Source: Brasenia schreberi | Taxonomy: Eukaryota > Streptophyta > Magnoliopsida > Nymphaeales > Cabombaceae | Direction: 5' to 3' | DNA length: 64,000 nucleotides | NCBI GenBank assembly: GCA_036023115.1 | Contig: JAYKKT010000061.1 | Location: 17,459,501-17,523,500 of the forward strand | Shown here: piece after piece, positions 1 to 11,230 of the stretch | Numbering within the stretch: the stretch's first letter is position 1 | How the letters are laid out: every line of letters starts with the position of its first letter | Position numbers and translations under genes: made by a program | The notes under the pieces: model-generated | Seen by the model: the letters and a program-made list of their open reading frames with translations, nothing else | What the model was told of the DNA's origin: nothing | Database searches by the model: none

Positions 1-569
1 CTATACTCAGATTCACTCAATTTTTGTGTGAAAGCATACCCTTCCAGATACAAGCCTAGAGGGTGGTTATGTGTTACATTCACTACATTCAACTTCCAAT
101 AACTATCGATTGTACCCTCTACTGTCAATAAAATAGACACTTTACCTTCTCAATACCCTTCTACTTACTATTTTCAATATTAATATTTTTACTCATCCTA
201 TATTTGTCACTCCTTTTATACCCAAACCACACCTTTATTGTTACACCTTTACTTTTCAAACAAAAAATAACAAAATAATATTATGCTTCCTCTCAATATT
301 TCTTACATACTAAATAAGCTCATTACGATCGCTAAACATATCCTATGTCACAAATACGAGTAAATAGCCAAATTCATCACTCTCGTAGTCAACAAATATT
401 CTTCTACTTTATCTGCCAACCAATAAAAAATACATCATCTGGTACACTACAATCACTTTTAGTCTTATTATTCTCGGTATAATAAGTATTTTGATCAATC
501 ATCTTTTCGAAAATCTATTCTACTATATGTGCTTTCTCTTGAATTATTTATCATTTTGCAATACAAAAA
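1..569. other. Non-genic AT-rich sequence
   Basis: No gene-like reading frame or structural RNA is visible. The text is AT-rich low-complexity sequence leading into the palindromic repeat array. It may be the outer part of the same transposable element as that array, but its left boundary lies outside the window or is not recognisable. Confidence 0.4.
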
Positions 570-627
570 GGGATATAAGGTTCGAAGCATAGATACACAT
601 ATAACATGAGGAGAAACACATCTCAAG

Positions 628-815
628 TGCATCTCTTGTTTGATAGAGACATGGCCTAGGTGCATCTCTTTGGAGAGATGTGACTCAACTGCATCTCTTC
701 TTAAAAGAGAGATGTTCCACTGCATCTTCTCTTAGGAGGAGATATGGCTCAATTGTATCTCTCCTTCAGGGAGAGACGTTCCACCATGTCTCTCTCCAAG
801 GAGAGATGTCACTGG
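628..815. repeat. Tandem array of about six palindrome-bearing 29-33 bp units
   Basis: Six diverged units start at about 628, 661, 690, 721, 754 and 787. Each begins TGCATCTCT or a variant, then has a short loop and the complementary AGAGATG, so every unit can fold as a small hairpin. Spacers such as GACTCAAC or GTTCCAC separate them. A diverged array with the same design lies at about 24.10-24.24 kb, and both are followed by GAAAATCCAAC. The region just right of this copy ends near 1262 with a sequence whose reverse complement starts GGGATTACTATCTACA, which resembles a Mutator-like terminus. The array is therefore probably the inside of a non-autonomous transposon; that placement is inference. 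Confidence 0.6.
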
Positions 816-1199
816 TTAATGTCTTTCCTTCGAGAAGACTGTCATTGCACCACATTTCGAATTGAAAATCCAACGAGTTAATCCTTCGACACAAAACTGT
901 GAAACATCAACCAAAACAAAAAAAATACAAAGATTACACAAACCTACCAAATACAAAAAAAATCCTAGCACCAACCTCTCAAAACCTTGAAAAATTCAAA
1001 AATCAATCGGATAAATTGTCTCTTTCTTTTTTTTCCTCCTTTATTGTTTCATAAATCTCGAGAAAAGTTTGTAAGATAATAATCATATATTTTTTGGTTA
1101 CGAAGAAAGCAACAATAGCTCCAAATAGGCGAATACTCGTTGTTGGAGTAAAAAGAAGTAAATGCCGAAATTGGGTGTGGAGATGAGAGAAAAATTGTA

Positions 1200-1262
1200 G
1201 TTTCAATATTTTTTAAATTATGAGTGTGTGGATAGTAAAAATGGTATGTAGATAGTAATCCC
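1200..1262 (-). mobile_element. Possible Mutator-like terminal sequence
   Basis: Read on the minus strand from 1262, the sequence starts GGGATTACTATCTACATACC and continues AT-rich. A related terminus (CATTACTATTTACACACTCC) lies at about 25108 on the plus strand, and both continue with a shared CACCCAATTTC segment about 100 bp in. This is the look of non-autonomous MULE ends. No matching opposite end or 9-bp target duplication was found, so the call is tentative. Confidence 0.25.
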
Positions 1263-1598
1263 TTTTCAAACCTTTTTGGATAATAATTTAAGCTGTTAAA
1301 ACCGATAACAATCCTCGTCCTTGTGCTGATTTTGAGCGTTCACTTCCTCTTTTGGAATGGAAAATGGCTAAGTAATGCATTTCAAACATTTCCCTCAATT
1401 TCATAAATTTGGATATAATTTTAGTAAAATTATCCAAAGTGGATTCTTATAGTTATAGAGGAGGGTTGAGGCAGAACAAAAGCCCAAGACGGGCATGCAC
1501 ACCTCAAAAGTCGAACTTGAGGTCTATAACACATAAGTCGAGAGCCCTGCCAGGTAGGCTAGGCTGCCAATGGATGTACATAGGTATTGATCGTGAAA

Positions 1599-1730
1599 TG
1601 CACCGAGAGAGTTAGCTCAAGGGTAGAACGCTCTAGCACCATTGCTACTAGCGGGGAGTTCCACTCCCAGAAGGTGCATATGTGGGTACGTGTGTTAGGC
1701 TGTGGCCTCTTCCTTTAACAAAAAAAAGAA
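1599..1730 (+). mobile_element. tRNA-derived SINE, copy 1
   Basis: The element starts TGCACCGAGAGAGTTAGCTC. It carries a tRNA-type internal RNA polymerase III promoter: A box TTAGCTCAAGGG at about 1612-1623 and B box GAGTTCCACTCCC at about 1656-1668. A tRNA-unrelated body follows, ending GGCCTCTTCCTTTAAC and a short poly-A. The second copy at 2236-2361 has the same start, the same box spacing and the same tail, which rules out a chance tRNA-like match. It is not a tRNA gene, because the acceptor stem does not pair and no usable anticodon loop forms. Target-site duplications are not clear. Confidence 0.7.
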
Positions 1731-2235
1731 AGAGAGTATTCACAGTGAAAGTCAATGAATGTACATAAGATGCGTGCAATTGCCTAAAGGCTACGATATT
1801 GATGCGATCAACGATCATGTCAAGCCTATTCAAGATCCAATAACACCATTTTTGTAGCCAATCATCATTCAAGTGTGAGGGAGCTGTACCTACATTGACT
1901 TCTGCTGCCTCTACGATTGGGACGCTTGCTACTTGACGAGCCCTTGCATTCCCGTCATTTCACATGCACTTGTTGGACCTTAAAGGAGAATTCAGCAGAA
2001 CCCATCAATGGAAACAAATGAACTAACAACTCTTGTTCAGGTTCATAGAAGACTAAACATGTCTTAAATTATGTTCTTTTTTCACGATGGGAGGCCAAAG
2101 CATACCAAACAACAAACACATGCATCCCTCTCGAAATTGAACTAGCCACCTGCGAATGGGTGTTAGAAAGCCCTAAAGGTGAGCTATTTTAACTTTTACT
2201 TTTCAACATGCATTAAACCAACAACTTGTGATAAG

Positions 2236-2361
2236 TGCACACAGAGAGTTAGCTCAACGGCAGCATGCCTTGGTACTGATGCTGCTGGTGGGGAGTTCGA
2301 CTACCGGGGGTGCATGCATGCTGTATGTGTCAGGCTTTGGCCTCCTCTTGTAACAAAAAAA
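2236..2361 (+). mobile_element. tRNA-derived SINE, copy 2
   Basis: Same family as the copy about 640 bp upstream. It starts TGCACACAGAGAGTTAGC, with A box TTAGCTCAACGG at about 2249-2260 and a good B box (GAGTTCGACTACC) at about 2293-2305. The body ends GGCCTCCTCTTGTAACAAAA. The B box is closer to consensus than that of copy 1, so this copy may be younger. Both lie in the same orientation. Confidence 0.75.
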
Positions 2362-5300
2362 CTGTATTTAGACAATATTAGGTATTTAAAGGCAAGTTTA
2401 ACTTGATTCGTATCACTCTTCTTTTCTTCTTTCTCTGAGTAGCATAGCATAAATCAAGGTAATTATTCTTGTTTGTGCCAGTTTTTTTTTTGTCGCAAAC
2501 AGTTACTTTTTTCCCATCCTATTGAGTTCGCTAGATTTATTTTCTGATCTTCCTTCCTTTCTCTAAAATAACTCTCTTTAAAACAAGCTCGAAACATCGA
2601 ATTTTGGGAAAAACAAGTGGAGATGATAAGTAATCAAAGAATTCAGTACAAACAGTTGTGAGGCTAGCAACTTCCACAGCAACATTTGTTGACCGTGAAG
2701 TGGATTTAAAAGATAGAGGTAAAGCCAAAATGATCATATTGTCGAACGCAGAAGGCCTCGTTGAGATCTTGCAAACAACATCAAGATGAAGATTCAACAT
2801 TTGTAGATCAGCTCAACTCTGGAGTACTTGGAGTGTCTACTAAATACTCCTTTTCAAATACTATTTGTGTAAATTTATGGTGGAAAAAGTTATACGAGAA
2901 AGAAAGATCCGGAAGACCCAAATCGCGTATATTCATGAGGGTGGCTTGCTTGTAATTCAACAAGCAATTAATTCTCAAATAAATGTGCATAATATCCAAA
3001 AATAAAACGTATTCCATGTAATGTGTATAATTGACAAAAGGGTGTTTGAAGTCATTGGCAAAGTGATGAAAGATAGGATGACCAATAAAAAGGAGAAAAA
3101 GAAAAGCTTGCTTGCAACCAAAAGAGACGTAGAGGGTATTATGCTCAACTCTAAAGGAAAGCTCATTTACGACCAAAAAAGTAGAGGATGCTATACTTAA
3201 CTCATCTTCAGTGCAGCTAATTATGAAAGAGTAATCTTCTCAATCTACATTTATATTTCATCCTCAAACTAACCGGTGAACTGAAGTTATAGTTTTAAAG
3301 TTAACCCCATCACACCATTGGATTTAGCACCATTTCTAACAAATGAAAGACCATGTTCGGATGGGATTAAGAAGAATACATGAACAATCTTTGCATAAAA
3401 GTGTGCAAAAATAAATGGAACAAAATGTTCACCTTATGAGAAATAAGTGAAAAAGGAAATAAAGAATATTCATTTGGATTTGAGTGATCTTGTATGGACA
3501 CATCTTTGAAAATAAAGGCTTCCCAACAAAAGAAAGCCCAACCTAAGAGAAGAGTCAATGATCCTTTTAAAGTGTTGGCTGTTGAAATAAAAATGCTTAT
3601 TAGATTGATTTATTGAGTGGCTAATAGGGTTTTTGCCTTTTTGTGAGGGATTTGTCACTCAATTCAGAGAAAAGCCAGGCGACGGGTTTTAGGGCTAGTC
3701 CTATTCAACATGGGAAAGATGATGTGATATCGGCAACATCAACCCTACCCCAAACCAATGACACTGATTTCAAGCCACTCATTCTGTGGCAGACCCACTT
3801 TAGCGCGCGAGATGAGTCATGCGCTCACTCGAAGTCTGTAAAATATATGAGGGGACATTATAATTCAAGAAAAGTGTAAACTTCGCCTCACCTAATATTT
3901 AGAAAAAGAAAAGGTGACGGCATAAAAATGCTTTAGTCATTAAACTATACATTTTAAAAACTTAATCAGATTTGGGTCCTAACAATTAAAAACTTGATAA
4001 AAAAATAAATCCTAACCCAAACAAACAAAAGAAATTAATAAAAGATTAGGGTTTACAATTCTGATTTCTACATCTCTTTACAGCCTTCCTACCAGCTACA
4101 ATTTCCTTAGTTCTTCATTATCAGCAAACATGCTTCAACCCTCAAGGTTCAAGCATCAAGGCTAGAGTCTGCATGAGCAGACCTGAAAACTATCTTACCA
4201 GATGTGCCATCCACCCATTGCTTCTCCTTGCACCATCCACTCGCTCATTCCACATAGACAAGGTGAATCTTGCAAATCAAAGATCCCAAGCAGATTTTAG
4301 AAAGATATCAAGGTGAATGGTTTTCAATCTATAAATGAATGATGCTCATTCTACTCTACTTTTCCTTTTTATTTTTCATGGTGTAGACACTCACTCGAAG
4401 TGATAGGGAGCCTGAGACACCGTTTTGATGTTACTAAAAAAGAGCTCGACACATTTAGAGAAATCACATATTGCAAGCAAATGAAGTACACTCGAAGTTG
4501 ATAATTGTGGGTTTCTAGAAAAACTTGAATACAGTTACCCTTTTAACTTTTCAAGATAAATGAATATAGATATTTTTCAGCATGCATTTTAATGCTGCGC
4601 ATCTTCTCTAGCATGCATTCAACAAACCTCGTAAGCTTGCAATTAAATAGCTTGTAAACTTTTACATGTATTTACAACACATGGATACCATGCCATAGTT
4701 CCCAAAACATCTACTTAGAGATCTTTTCTAGACTTTTCATTGATTGGTACCCTTTGGAATGTGCATTCTTTTAAATTTTCTTAAACTGAGATAATTGTTC
4801 CAAGAATAAATCTACAAAACCTCTAATTGTGATGGGCGAGTTTTGTTTTGAGGAAATTCAAAGTGCATTTTGCATTCTTTCACATTCTTACTTGACAGCA
4901 TTTACTGTTTAGTGGGTGAATCTAAACCTGATTCTTATCACTTTTCCTCTCTTGTTTCTAAGAGTGTGATGAATCAACCTAGCTACCCTTGTTTGTGGAA
5001 TGATTCTTATCAAATAAAACTGCTGGGTTTCTTTTCGGGTATTTTATTTAATTACTGACTGATTCTTTCCCAACCAAGTCCCGGTGGCTGGTCATAACGG
5101 TACCATGGAAATGCTGCATGCACTTGATTTCATAGAAGACTTTGTAATGACACAATAATGGGCTGTAGAGAGACACCACTTCAGATCCAGCTACGTTATG
5201 TTTAAATGTTGACATAAGGGACTCTTTTTAGAAAGTTTATGCAGAAGTTAAGACCATCATTTGTGATTAGCTTTAAGTGATGGACGAAAAGAATAACTGT

Positions 5301-5848
5301 CCTCTTTTCATATGCATCTTCTCAAAATATCTCAGTGCAGCTTTAGATTGAAAAGAAATCCTTTTTCAATTCAAAGCTTCGCATTAAGATTTTCGTGGGG
5401 GCGTCACATAGGTTCCTGCAATACCATTACTGCTAGCTGACTGACATTGGCTTGAGGCATTTTCTTCACCCACAAGCGTAACAAAACGTCCACTTTCTCA
5501 TTGCTTGACATCGAGTACACTTATATAAATAGTCAATTCAGTTCGGTATTTGATCCAAGTTTCATCAAATCAAGCAAAGGAGTCCCAAACATCATGGACT
5601 ACTTGATAATTTGTGTTCAAATAATTTTACATAAATAGTCAGTCTGTCGTGGTTAAGTTGGGAAACTTTTTCACCTGAGGCCCCAACTTTCCGCAAGGGA
5701 ATGGACATAAGCAGAACAGCACGATTTCTAGCTCTCACCATGCAACAGAATTTATTCGATCTTTTCTTTTGTTACAACCCTGTAAAGGGAGTGGATCCTG
5801 TACCTGTGATGAACCCATTGCTCCCAAAATGCTTGGGGGTACCCGCCC
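2362..5848. other. Non-genic region
   Basis: Short open frames only, with no recognisable domain, splice-linked exon series or RNA gene. Text is AT-rich and unstructured apart from short homopolymer runs. It lies beyond the 3' end of the TBC gene. Confidence 0.5.
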
Positions 5849-5882
5849 CCTCCTCTCTCTCTCTCTCTATATATATATATAT
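5849..5882. repeat. (CT)n(TA)n microsatellite
   Basis: A run of CT dinucleotides passes directly into a TA run, the same CT-to-TA architecture as the much larger array at 6.96-7.16 kb. Confidence 0.9.
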
Positions 5883-5886
5883 TAGA

Positions 5887-5972
5887 CAACTTTGTGCTTA
5901 CGTGCAGTGCTGCAGTGCACCCAAATCCTCAACTTTGTGCTTACGTGCAGTGCTGCAGTGCACCCAAATCCT
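5887..5972. repeat. Perfect 43-bp tandem duplication
   Basis: The unit at 5887-5929 is repeated exactly at 5930-5972. Within each unit is a small palindrome (GTGCAGTGCTGCAGTGCAC). Zero mismatches between units implies a recent duplication. Confidence 0.9.
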
Positions 5973-6960
5973 CATCTGTCAACAATAATTCTAGATGAAG
6001 ATAGTTGAAATCTTAAACCGGATAAAAAGCCAAGCACGGCCCTAAAAAGCAGTTTTTTAGCAACTATACCCATTAAAACCGAATTGAACCTTTAATAAGC
6101 GACCACATACAGATACATATGCATAGATGCAGATGTGTGGCGTGTGCGTGCATGTGTATGTGTGTGAGAGAGAGAGTAAATATCGAACACATAGATGATT
6201 CAACCAACTGAAGCAACTATACCCATTCAGCTTGATAATCACGTTCCTCTCCATGCAAGGGGCCAGAGGAAAGCAAAACAACACTGTTTTCTCCGCATTT
6301 CTGGGCCTAATCACGCCAACTCCTGCAGTTGGCCAGCTCTGCCACAGTTTTGTGTCGTCGACCAAATGATAGGGGATGAGCAATGGAACATTCTCTATTA
6401 TTGCTTGTTCTAGCAATCATCACTTTACATAGGCAAGTAAAGATCTGCAATTATGTTCAAGTTCCACTGTCAAACACACACACACACACAGGAAGAATTG
6501 TATCTTTTGATGTTTACCTTTACATATGCTACAATTCTCCATGTTGACTAGATGTTTGCTTTAGCTTAACACCCTGGGACTGGTTTTCCGATGTTTCAGA
6601 TTGTGGTAAAACTTGTCCAGACCTTTTAAGGTATTCCAACTTCAATTCCTCCAAGCGCCTACTTACCTGCACTCCTTAACAAATTAAAGAACAAAAAAAG
6701 GATGTTGATGCAAACTTTCTCAAGAGTGACCAAAGCAATACCGAAACAGACAGAAATACATATACATAATACACTTATACATACACACAGACAGAGAGAG
6801 AGAGAGATTGGTTCGTACAAACTCTGACAGTGTGCAGTCAAGTGGAAGCATGAGCTGTCATATGGTTGTCCGTTATTTTGTGAAAACCTTTTTAAATTTT
6901 TAAGTGAAAACTTATCCCGGAAAAGCAGAGGCATGAGGTCACACTGTCAGTGATGACAGG

Positions 6961-7164
<204 letters not shown>

Positions 7165-10100
7165 TGAGTCTCCCTTTGTAGGACGCCTAAGTAATTGCTG
7201 AACAAAAGGAGACAAGTTAACACATTCAGCCACGAGGCAAAGTCAGATACTGGAATTACTTAACTGGTCAAGATGTAACATGTTCTACGAGTTTCATAAA
7301 CACCAACTAAAATATCACATTTTCATAGCCTGAGAACCATAGTTTGATTGTGAAAATCAAGAAATTCAGGAAATATTTTAGGCATAATATTCTAGCCAAC
7401 AGAAAGCAACACAAGTAAAAAGTCAAATATGGGAAAGACGAATTGGTTTCTCAATCCTTTTTAAATTCTCAAGTTCAAGAACATGCCAGAGTTGAATAAG
7501 GCAGTTAAATAGCCAAAGTTTAACAAAAGTAACCTTAAAATTTGGATATGGAAACACTTTAATTATCTGAATATAACTACTAGGAGCAAGTACGGAGGAC
7601 AACTATATAAGTGATATTTGTGGTCTATGAGAAGACGAACCTTGATAGTATACGACATAGGCAATAGCATTTCTGGATTTAGGGCATCCTTTGGGAAATT
7701 CCGCAAAGAGTGCACAAGTTTCTCAAAAGGCAATTGAAAAGTACTTTAACATCAAAAGGGTGTAGAAATAAACAAAATCATATTTTATTGACTACAAAAG
7801 TACTTAAACATCAAAAGGAGAAGCCCTTACCAGATCGTCATGGCAATACTTGAGCAAAGCCAATCCTACTCGAAATATAATCTTGACACCCTGCATGTCA
7901 CATTTATATAAGCAAAAAAGGGGGCCAGTAACATAATGGCAACATTGATACTTTTAAGTGTTCATTTGAGAATGGATCGTGTGATGCCCTAAAAGAATTT
8001 AGAAGTCCAGCATAAAGCCTTTAGAGGAAAAGACACTGAACCCGAATTAATCACTGAAATTGGTGAAAGACGTTGATTTGCGCTCATAAGTCATGAGAAT
8101 GGTATCAGCAGCCAGTGTATTTGCAGAATGAACGTGTACATCCACAGATTGAATTATAAATGAAATGTCATTCTGTTCTTCCATCTTAATTTCGTTGTAC
8201 AGACATCAATTAAATTACACCCAAATATGGCAAATAGGGGTGGGTATACTGCTAGCTGATCAAGAGAGCAATCACGTAAAACAATAGCCTACTGTGTGAA
8301 ATTCAGTGATGGTCAAGACAGGATAGACCTTGGACTATGTTCTATGACTAATAACAGACCTGAATCCAACCAAACAACGAACCCACCAAGTTGGAGGTAG
8401 GCACAGCTTGGACCACAACCAGACAAAACCAAATTACCACATTAGAAAGCATGCTACCAACAAGCTATCAAATCAAACCATAATTTACTTTACAGACATC
8501 CTGGGCAACCCGTGTTATATCCCATCAATCCCCGAACCAAATGACCAGGACAACCATAATTTACTTTACAGGTAGGAATGGCCGGTGTCAAATAAGTAAA
8601 TCCATCCTAATGTCGTTGGAGGTTTTCATATATGTTCCCAACCACAATCGACCACAACAGAATTTTACATCCACCTTCAGTCCAAACCACCACAAATTAC
8701 TTCATTCAAGTGAAATTACTAAAACAACAAAATTAGAACATAACCTCATAAAGAAAAACATCCCAGATGCGAAGTACCAAAGGGAAAGGGAATGAGTACG
8801 TGAATACTGTTATGAACCACTGACTTGCATACATGGTTGGATTGATCATCTCTCGAGAAAAATGTTCACCAAGTCTTGGCAACTGCTCTTTCATCAATTG
8901 ATCAAACTGAAAAAGGTACTGCTGTACAAGAGGCAAGCCCACCTGTTAAATATGATATCCATTAGATATGTGATAAGAATAATTAGACAGTTATAAATGA
9001 CAAGCATCTAAAACCTATAATCCATGACCACAAAGATTTTCAGCTATTATGCCTGCATTTCTTTTGGTCAGATAGGTCATTCCATGCCAGCTTATGCCAA
9101 GTAATATCAACAAATGACTTCCGACAACAGTACAACTGTTGTAATGAGAAACAAAAATCAGCATAAAATAGTAGAGTAATTATCACCAGTCAATGCCTAA
9201 GATTTTTCAACATACTAACAGATCATTAAATGGTTCGATGCTAGTCATATCCAGAGGCATTCAACATAGCCAATGAACTACTAGGAAAACAATCATTAAG
9301 CTAATGCCCAAAAGTATGGACACGATAAAGTATTGACAAAATGTATGTAACTTTTAAACTGGGAGAGCGAGAAGGAAAGTCAGAAAACTAGCAGTAGTGA
9401 CAAACTTTTAATAAAAGCAGATAACATTGTAAATCGAGAAAGGATCCAAATGAAAATAACAAAGATAATATGTAAGGGTCAAAATATAGCAGTTTTACCA
9501 AATATAGTCCCTCCATTGGAGCATGCACAGAACCTTTCAACAAAGCAACCAGTAGCCAAAATGCATCTTCCTCGCTCATGTAGAGAAGGAGCAACCCTGC
9601 TAAAAATCCCATGCCTATGTAAATGAATAAGTTCCACAAGCTAAATATGTCTGTGATGCAAGAAACCTTTCAAAAGTTGTACCCAACTGATATTTACTAC
9701 TATGTACCTGAACATATCCAACGTCCCTATCATACACAGAGTATGCTTTTAGGACATTGTACAGAGATCTTTGACCTGGTCCATGCCTCTGCTAAAAGAA
9801 CACGTGCGAAGGAAAAGTTCGAGATATATCCCTAATTATGTCCAGCTCTGATGCAGAACTTTCGTAAATAACTAATTGCTGAGGAGGAACAATTTGAGAA
9901 AAGTAAAAATCAAAATCAATGAATCATTCACAGGAGATTAAAACAAATGTTAAAAGCAGCAAGCAGTAGAAACCTTTTCGACAGTGAAAACCAGTTGAAA
10001 GAAATATGATGTTAGGGAAAAGTTTGATTACAAACAACAATATTCACAGGAATAAGTTTTTTTGAAAACAAGAGATTGGAAACAAGAGCAAGAGCATCAT

Positions 10101-10244
10101 GATAAGTAATCTTCCTAAGGGTGAAAAAGGTACTAACTCATCCAACTACTAAGGTAGACACTTATTTTATTTTTTGGAAGTTCTCCATGTTGAGTTAATA
10201 TGATCATGAAAGATGTTCGCTACAAAAAAAGCATCTACACAAAT

Positions 10245-11230
10245 CAGTGTTATCTATATCATACTGTATACGATACGATACGTATCGCACCATATCGTAC
10301 GATACGGGTGATACGCCCATTTTTTTTCAATTTTTTTTTTCAATTTTTTTTTGCAAGTTTTTGGCCTCTCTTCGCCTCTCTTCACTTCTCTCCAAAGCAT
10401 CCTCCGATATGCTCGTTTGGGATTGCAAGTTGTGTATGTAACATGTAAATGCGGGTTTATAATTTCATTTATTGAATAAGAATAATTTATGAACAAATAA
10501 TAATTGTGACAAAATCATTTCCCTTTCTGTTGCCAACTTTTAGGTATATTTCTACTACCAGTTTCTAATTTCATGAAATCGCAAACAATGAAGAACAATT
10601 TGGTTGTCTCGGTTCATTGAGTGGGCATTTCACAACTTCACTATTTTAGGGTTCACCTTACATGACTTCAATTGAGTTGAATATGATCAACGTATGTGAG
10701 GCTTAACTCAGACTGTGAAGTGAGAAATGGAGCTCAAGCATTAGTTAAAAAGCTAGTCTCCAGTAAGAAAAAAAGGGGATATCATCAAGTAACAATATCA
10801 CATCACTGAGGTGTCATAGACTCAATAATCAAAGAAATGGAGCTCATCGTTTTGATTTCCAAGTAGAAGGTATTGCTGCTGATGATGATGAGGATCTTCA
10901 GCAAGGAGAAGATCAAGATTATTTAGTTGATGATCCTGATTACAATTTATAAAATATAAATGTATTTCATTTTTTTATTCAAAATATGTAAATTTGGATG
11001 CAATTGTTCAATGTTGAATGCTCAATCTGTACTAAACTTTGCATTATATGAATTTAAAGCAATTACCAAACTTTTCTTGATTTTTTTTCGGATTTTTACT
11101 AAATTTTCTTGATTTTTTTAAATATTTTTGTATTTTTTTAATATTAAAGTATGATACGGGCAATACGATACGATAAGCCCGTATCGTGATGCCCAGCGAT
11201 ACGCGATACGATACACGTCAGACAACACTG
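10245..11230 (+). mobile_element. Non-autonomous hAT-superfamily transposon in TBC intron 2
   Basis: A 986-bp insertion bounded by perfect 8-bp target duplications ACACAAAT at 10237-10244 and 11231-11238, the duplication size of hAT elements. Termini are inverted: CAGTGTTATCT on the left and, as reverse complement, CAGTGTTGTCT on the right, followed on both sides by arrays of GATACGATACG-type repeats ending near GATACGGG. Inside, at about 10827-10952 on the plus strand, an open frame ends in an acidic tail (ADDDEDLQQGEDQDYLVDD) and a stop at 10950-10952. That looks like the C-terminal end of a hAT transposase left by internal deletion; the protein match is inference. Confidence 0.85.

Noticed and set aside
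628..815. CRISPR-like spacing of repeats
   Set aside because: Units are contiguous, palindromic and diverged with no unique spacers, and the sequence is a plant nuclear genome.
1611..1680. Possible tRNA gene (tRNA-like boxes)
   Set aside because: The acceptor stem does not pair, there is no clear anticodon arm, and a second copy with the same non-tRNA tail shows it is a SINE.
6057..6416. 119-codon minus frame and overlapping plus frame downstream of the TBC gene
   Set aside because: No motif, ends in microsatellite-like text, and lies beyond the TBC stop codon.
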